Shown piece by piece: positions 59,878-64,000 of a stretch of 64,000 nt of DNA; the stretch's first letter is position 1, and every line of letters starts with the position of its first letter. Origin of the DNA: Cyclobacteriaceae bacterium. Lineage in GTDB: Bacteria; Bacteroidota; Bacteroidia; Cytophagales; Cyclobacteriaceae. The position numbers and the translations under genes are program-made. The notes beneath the pieces were generated by a model that worked only from the letters and a program-made list of their open reading frames with translations, did not search any database and was not told the origin of the DNA. The stretch is taken from the NCBI GenBank assembly GCA_019694875.1, contig JAIBBC010000001.1, positions 1,619,501-1,683,500 of the forward strand. The letters run 5' to 3'.

Positions 59878-60372
59878 ATGGAACTCTTAAAGAAAATAAG
59901 GGATAGAGCGCCAGAATATGATGCAGCTCACGAGGATTTAATTACCAAATTTACGTTGGTACAAGGAGGTCGAGCCGGGACGGCAGGTGAGGGTACAGCT
60001 TGGGAACAGGGAAAGTACTTCTCTACGAAATACGAAATATATATGTACGCTGCGTTGTTGGGTTTAAAAAATGACTACAAAATCCCGTTAGGTACGAACG
60101 CAAAAAAGGAGAAGTTCATTGAAATAAAATCGTGGCAGCCGGCTGATTTGGCCGACTATGTTATCATGAGTGTCTTCGCAAAATCCAATATTGATTTAAA
60201 TGAGTTGGAAAATAAAGATGACAAGGAGGTAGAACGGGAAATTTTGAGTCTTCGAAAGCTGATGGAAGAGTATGCTAATGGCGGGTTTGACAAGATAAGA
60301 GGGAAGCTTGAATCGGATCCCACTTTTTTTGACAATAATGATAACTGCTTTATTGACTTATTAGATGCTTAA
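59878..60372 (+). CDS. Unknown protein, last gene of desulfurase operon
   Basis: 164 residues, starting two bases after the ATPase stop. It has a distinctive glycine-rich segment (LVQGGRAGTAGEGTAWEQG) followed by KYEIYMYAALLGLKNDYKI, and an acidic helical C-terminal half. It does not match DndE as I know it. It may be a substrate-binding or effector subunit. Confidence 0.55.
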   Translation: MELLKKIRDRAPEYDAAHEDLITKFTLVQGGRAGTAGEGTAWEQGKYFSTKYEIYMYAALLGLKNDYKIPLGTNAKKEKFIEIKSWQPADLADYVIMSVFAKSNIDLNELENKDDKEVEREILSLRKLMEEYANGGFDKIRGKLESDPTFFDNNDNCFIDLLDA

Positions 60373-60392
60373 AGCTTTGAAAATAAAGTCGG

Positions 60393-63311
60393 ATGGAGCT
60401 TTTAACTGTTACAGAAGCCGCGCTTAAATTAGGAATAACAAAAGAACTCCTGTTTGCATATGTACGAAACGCCCCGAAGCAACATCTTGGTGAAGATCGG
60501 AAACTGGTAACCGTTGTTAAAGGAGGTCAAAATTATTTTGCAGAAGATGAGCTTCTAAGTTTTGACGAGTATTTAAAGAAGCCTTGGTCAAATCCAGGGG
60601 AAACAAGACCTTCTATTCCCAGTTATATTCAAGATTACCTTAAGGTAGAGATAGGCGGAAAATGCCCGATTTCAGGTAAAGGATATCCATTGGATAATGC
60701 TCATGTAGTTCCATACAATGAATCATTAAATCATCATCATCATAACATCGTCAGAGTATCGAAGGAAGAACACACGAAAATTGATAACGGAGTTATACCG
60801 AGGACGCTTCTCAAGGAAACCAAATCGAAATTAATTGAATCTTTACGGACTACGCTACGACTCGAAAATGATGGCTATCGCTCATCATTAAAGCCGCCTA
60901 TTCCTAATGCTTTATTTGTAGGTCGGTTTGGTAAATTGTTAGAGCTGACAAGTGCTATGGAGTTTGAACGATTAGTGGTTGTCCAAGGGCTGGGCGGGAT
61001 TGGGAAAACGCAGCTATTGTTACAAGCATTGGACAACGTACAATATCATAACCCTGTACTTTGGATCGATGTAGAGGTAATGGGAAGCTTCGACAATCTG
61101 CTCGTCATTTTAAACAACGTCACGTCTACGCACGGTACTCAGGCCGAATCATTGGTCGATTCATTGCGCGAAATCCCAATTACTATTGTTTTCGATAGCT
61201 TAGAGAAATTGTTGATTTCGGAGAGAGATGCAGTGGAAGACTTCCTGAATGCACTACTTACTAAAACGAGCAACAGCCAAATTATTATTACAACACAAAT
61301 TGATCTTACTGTTTTCGATCAGCAAAAAAAGGTGATCACATTAGATGGATTAGATCGAGATGAGTCCAACATTCTACTAGAGGAGTTGTTGGGCGAAGAA
61401 ATGACTCCTCCACCCGACCATATAGGTTGGTTACTTGATTTTTGCAATGGTCATCCTCTTTGCATTCGATTGATCGCTTCACTTATTAAGTTTTACAAAT
61501 CTTCGAATCGAGCGATTGATGTTCTTCGGACAACCGGAAATCCAATAAATCCACTACGTATAAAACACAATAAGTCGACTGCTCTTGATGTTTGCCTATC
61601 CACTATCTATAATTGCCTATCTACGGAACAAGAAAAAATAATTCAATACATAAAGTTTTTTCCGGGAGGTTTAAAGTTGCTATGGGCTGAGGAGGAATTT
61701 AAGGATTTGGACTTTGCAACAGACATCAGCGTGCTTCAACAATTTTTCTTCATCCAAATCAGCAGAGATCAGTTAGATCTCGAACGAATATCTATACCTA
61801 ATCCGATAAGACCCTTTTTGCGAGAAAAAGCAAAAACTAAATCAATAGACGAAGAGCTTAAAGTCCAAAAAGACGCCATTGTTTGCATCATGATGGAGGC
61901 TGCTATTGTTGACTTGCACTATATAGAGTCTGGAATACATGGTCCTCAGTCTTACGGGATAGTGCGAATTGAAGATGAGATGCCAAACTTGTTAGAGGCG
62001 TTCCACATTGCAACGGAACGATCCGACTATCATGAGAGAGAAGGCCATCCCGAACTAGCCGAGGAATATGTTTCTGTCATCGCTGGGATTGCCGGTGCCC
62101 TCGGAAAATTTTGCTTCACAAGGGGTTATTTTGACTATGGCATTATGTTCTCCAAGGCTGGTGTTCGAGCTAATATTAGACTTAATGAAATAGACACCGC
62201 CTCTACTCAGTACATGTATTTAGCGCAAATCCAGTGGAGTCAATACGATGAGACGAGTTTCTCGAATACTGTTGTGGAGCTGGAAGAGTTAGCAAAGAGT
62301 ACCGGAAATCTGACCGCAACAATTTATTCAGCCTGGGCAAAAGGCAGGCTTGAACTGTACAGAAATAATTTTGCCAATGCACTAATCTTATATGAGCAGG
62401 CTGCTAGTCTTATAAGTAAAAAAATTGAAGCTAATAAAGTTTCGGGGTCAATACAGAGGATAGATGACGACACTTTAAGAAAGCAGGCCGAAACTAGTGA
62501 CATCGGAAATTGGGCTCTTGTTACAGGCGAGATCGGTAAAGTGCATGAATTTTCAGGTAACTATTCTGAAGCAACTAAATACCATAAAAAAGCGATCGAT
62601 GTTCAGGAGCGATTTAATGATGAGACAAACTTAATGAGTAGTTATCATCATTACGCAAATTGCCTTATGCATTTAGGCCAATCCGACTTGGGGTTGGAAT
62701 ATTATTTCAAGTCAATAGAAGGCTTTAACAGGAATAAGCAATTCGAATATTTATCTAACTCTATTTCTGACTTGGGACGGTATATTGAAGAAAGACCTGA
62801 GTTGGCAAATCACGATCTCTTGGATGAGGAAACTCTTATGCTAGCACTCAATAGTATTAGCGATAACGTAAAGGATTTTATTGAAAGAGAATCAACGCGC
62901 AAAAGTCTTGATGACGTTATTGATGCCATTCCCTTTGAATTATTGGGTAAATCAATCTTGATGATTAATGTATTGGGCTTTTCCCAGTATTCTCACAAGC
63001 TATGCGATTGGATATCAGATTTGACAGTGGGAATTGACATTCAAAGAATAAAACCTGGACTTTTTGGAGCAATTCTTAATGTTGGACATGCAGTTGGTGG
63101 TGTAAGTGAATGGCGATCCTTACCCGAAAATAAACCCTTGATGATCAAGTCTATTCTTCAAGGTTGTTTACTGATTAATGGCGGACCAGATCTAAAAAGT
63201 AAGAGCAGAATTTTCCCTTGGCTGGCAAAATGGATGCGACATGTTGGCCTTGATAAAGACGCCACCGCAGAAAAACTGTGGGAAGAAGCTTGGGGAAGTT
63301 TTGATCGTTAG
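60393..63311 (+). CDS. HTH-HNH-STAND NTPase with TPR-like C-terminus
   Basis: 972 residues. An N-terminal HTH-like segment (residues ~5-60) precedes an HNH-nuclease-like block at 91-131 (CPISGKGYPLDNAHVVPYNE, then NHHHHNIVRVSKEEHTKID). The STAND/NB-ARC ATPase has VVVQGLGGIGKTQLLL (Walker A 199-206), ITIVFDSLEKLL (Walker B) and GHPLCIRLIA (353-362). The C-terminal ~450 residues are TPR-like helical repeats (YSEATKYHKKAIDVQERF). STAND proteins of this form are antiphage sensors, with the repeats binding the trigger and the nuclease domain as effector. It follows the operon by 20 bases. Confidence 0.75.
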   Translation: MELLTVTEAALKLGITKELLFAYVRNAPKQHLGEDRKLVTVVKGGQNYFAEDELLSFDEYLKKPWSNPGETRPSIPSYIQDYLKVEIGGKCPISGKGYPLDNAHVVPYNESLNHHHHNIVRVSKEEHTKIDNGVIPRTLLKETKSKLIESLRTTLRLENDGYRSSLKPPIPNALFVGRFGKLLELTSAMEFERLVVVQGLGGIGKTQLLLQALDNVQYHNPVLWIDVEVMGSFDNLLVILNNVTSTHGTQAESLVDSLREIPITIVFDSLEKLLISERDAVEDFLNALLTKTSNSQIIITTQIDLTVFDQQKKVITLDGLDRDESNILLEELLGEEMTPPPDHIGWLLDFCNGHPLCIRLIASLIKFYKSSNRAIDVLRTTGNPINPLRIKHNKSTALDVCLSTIYNCLSTEQEKIIQYIKFFPGGLKLLWAEEEFKDLDFATDISVLQQFFFIQISRDQLDLERISIPNPIRPFLREKAKTKSIDEELKVQKDAIVCIMMEAAIVDLHYIESGIHGPQSYGIVRIEDEMPNLLEAFHIATERSDYHEREGHPELAEEYVSVIAGIAGALGKFCFTRGYFDYGIMFSKAGVRANIRLNEIDTASTQYMYLAQIQWSQYDETSFSNTVVELEELAKSTGNLTATIYSAWAKGRLELYRNNFANALILYEQAASLISKKIEANKVSGSIQRIDDDTLRKQAETSDIGNWALVTGEIGKVHEFSGNYSEATKYHKKAIDVQERFNDETNLMSSYHHYANCLMHLGQSDLGLEYYFKSIEGFNRNKQFEYLSNSISDLGRYIEERPELANHDLLDEETLMLALNSISDNVKDFIERESTRKSLDDVIDAIPFELLGKSILMINVLGFSQYSHKLCDWISDLTVGIDIQRIKPGLFGAILNVGHAVGGVSEWRSLPENKPLMIKSILQGCLLINGGPDLKSKSRIFPWLAKWMRHVGLDKDATAEKLWEEAWGSFDR

Positions 63312-63346
63312 CAGGGAAGTGCGACCGAGTAATATGCAATTACAAT

Positions 63347-63799
63347 CTATAGTCTCGAATATTCGCTAACAAATCTGGCAACAATAGATTTCGCTGTTGC
63401 TATAACTTCCGCGTTTCCAGTTCGTGGACTATTACGAACCCAGGAAATTACATCGAAAGTCGGTGATAGAGTGCCGCGAATAAGAAGAAGCTCCTTTTGT
63501 ACTAAATATTCAACACCTTCACGATATGACCTCTCCACTGTACAGTATTCTTTTTTACGAGGAAGGGCAAAAGTCAGAAGTTTAAAGTCATCGGTTGTAT
63601 CAATTGGATATCCTTTTGAGTTCAGAAACTGCTTCCTCAAGGTTCCATTTGGATTTAGGTGAGCGGAGGCTCTTCCTAAAGTACCAACCCTATCATTGGT
63701 CATGCCGACATACACAGCCTTATGAATTTTGGAAATCCAAATATAGATGTACGCTTGATCAACGCCAAGAAATATGTTAGAGACAAAAGTTTCAATCAT
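63347..63799 (-). CDS. GIY-YIG-like nuclease domain protein
   Basis: 150 residues from the ATG at 63799, which overlaps the upstream stop by 8 bases; ATGs at 63814 and 63832 are alternatives. The segment YIYIWISKIHKAVYVGMTND, followed by GTLGRASAHL, resembles the GIY-YIG motif with its catalytic Arg position, and a Glu follows in VEYLVQKEL. It is close in position to the STAND gene but on the other strand. Possibly an independent small nuclease. Confidence 0.65.
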   Translation of the reverse strand: MIETFVSNIFLGVDQAYIYIWISKIHKAVYVGMTNDRVGTLGRASAHLNPNGTLRKQFLNSKGYPIDTTDDFKLLTFALPRKKEYCTVERSYREGVEYLVQKELLLIRGTLSPTFDVISWVRNSPRTGNAEVIATAKSIVARFVSEYSRL

Positions 63800-64000
63800 A
63801 GTTGATTTTACCATACTTGGGAGGTAGCACATCTTCTAGCTTTCTCGTCATATTTGCGAGGAATTCTGAAGAAATCCTTCTGAATTCTGTTAGGATTTTT
63901 TTGAGCTCTTCATATTTGTACCCTCCAATCTTCTTATATGAGTATAGTTCCGATTCAGCCAGTTGGAGCAAAAGCAATTCAAAAACAATTTGGAGATCCT
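63792..64000 (-). CDS. Unknown protein, truncated by right window edge
   Basis: The minus-strand frame is open to the window edge. It shows the C-terminal ~69 residues, largely helical (YEELKKILTEFRRISSEFLA, then LEDVLPPKYGKINYD). Its stop lies inside the start of the GIY-YIG-like gene, so the two are coupled. Nothing further can be said. Confidence 0.55.
   Translation of the reverse strand, partial: DLQIVFELLLLQLAESELYSYKKIGGYKYEELKKILTEFRRISSEFLANMTRKLEDVLPPKYGKINYD

Noticed and set aside
54091-60372. Canonical Dnd phosphorothioation system
   Set aside because: The desulfurase and DndD-like ATPase are there, but no DndC-type pyrophosphatase or recognisable DndE was found, so the name was not applied.
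1-64000. CRISPR array
   Set aside because: Ten-base-phased arrays are too short and lack spacers of constant length; no other regular repeat-spacer pattern was seen.

Overview
The window looks like a stretch of Bacteroidota (probably Cytophagales/Chitinophagales-type) chromosome carrying mobile elements. Supporting signs are the A-rich translation starts with few Shine-Dalgarno sites, a tyrosine integrase of the Bacteroidota conjugative-transposon type with the usual two small winged-helix/HTH partners, MORN and WG-repeat proteins, and moderate-to-low GC. No rRNA, tRNA, CRISPR array or insertion sequence was recognised.

Layout. (1) 1-3940: right-hand part of a virion-like structural module, read on the minus strand: a beta-rich putative capsid protein cut by the window edge, a two-helix membrane protein, a transglutaminase-fold membrane protein, a LEA14/WHy-domain membrane protein and a small membrane protein. 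(2) 3946-30907: a visibly more AT-rich cargo block. It has a sigma-like regulator with two small proteins and a papain-like cysteine peptidase, divergent from a ubiquitin-like conjugation operon (multiubiquitin-E2, E1-JAB, DUF6527-like). A seven-gene minus-strand restriction cluster follows (PLD-helicase, type IIG Eco57I-class enzyme, unknown, McrB, McrC, unknown, PLD-like protein), then a MORN-trypsin protein, a WG-repeat protein and three unknown genes with one decayed paralogue. (3) 31000-34233: a phage-like switch (HTH-S24 repressor, divergent HTH gene, second HTH paralogue) and two unknown genes. (4) 34380-41192: a polyvalent methylase/strawberry-notch helicase, a RecA-fold ATPase and a holin-like protein, ending in a terminator. 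(5) 41223-43054: zinc-finger membrane protein and integrase. (6) 43453-53760: one long minus-strand operon containing the second, complete structural module plus spike, lysis and small beta-rich proteins. (7) 54091-63311: a second cargo block, with a cysteine desulfurase/PLD-helicase/Rad50-like operon that has no DndC, and an HNH-STAND-TPR protein. (8) 63347-64000: GIY-YIG-like gene and a truncated gene.

Central inference. The structural modules at 1-3940 and 49.7-53.9 kb are colinear paralogues, and both end at the same ~135-bp control region (start-codon hairpin, ten-base-phased repeats, parS-like palindrome). Beyond that point the two copies carry unrelated defence cargo. Related phased repeats also precede the 31.1-kb HTH gene and the 34.4-kb replication/packaging operon, in the same orientation relative to transcription, so these blocks look like one regulon. 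The simplest reading is two related integrated elements in tandem, each with a conserved virion/lysis/replication core and a defence-cargo slot. No terminase, portal, tape-measure or tail gene is recognisable. Together with many small beta-rich and membrane proteins, this points to a tailless, perhaps membrane-containing, virus-like element. That identity is inferred and not proven.
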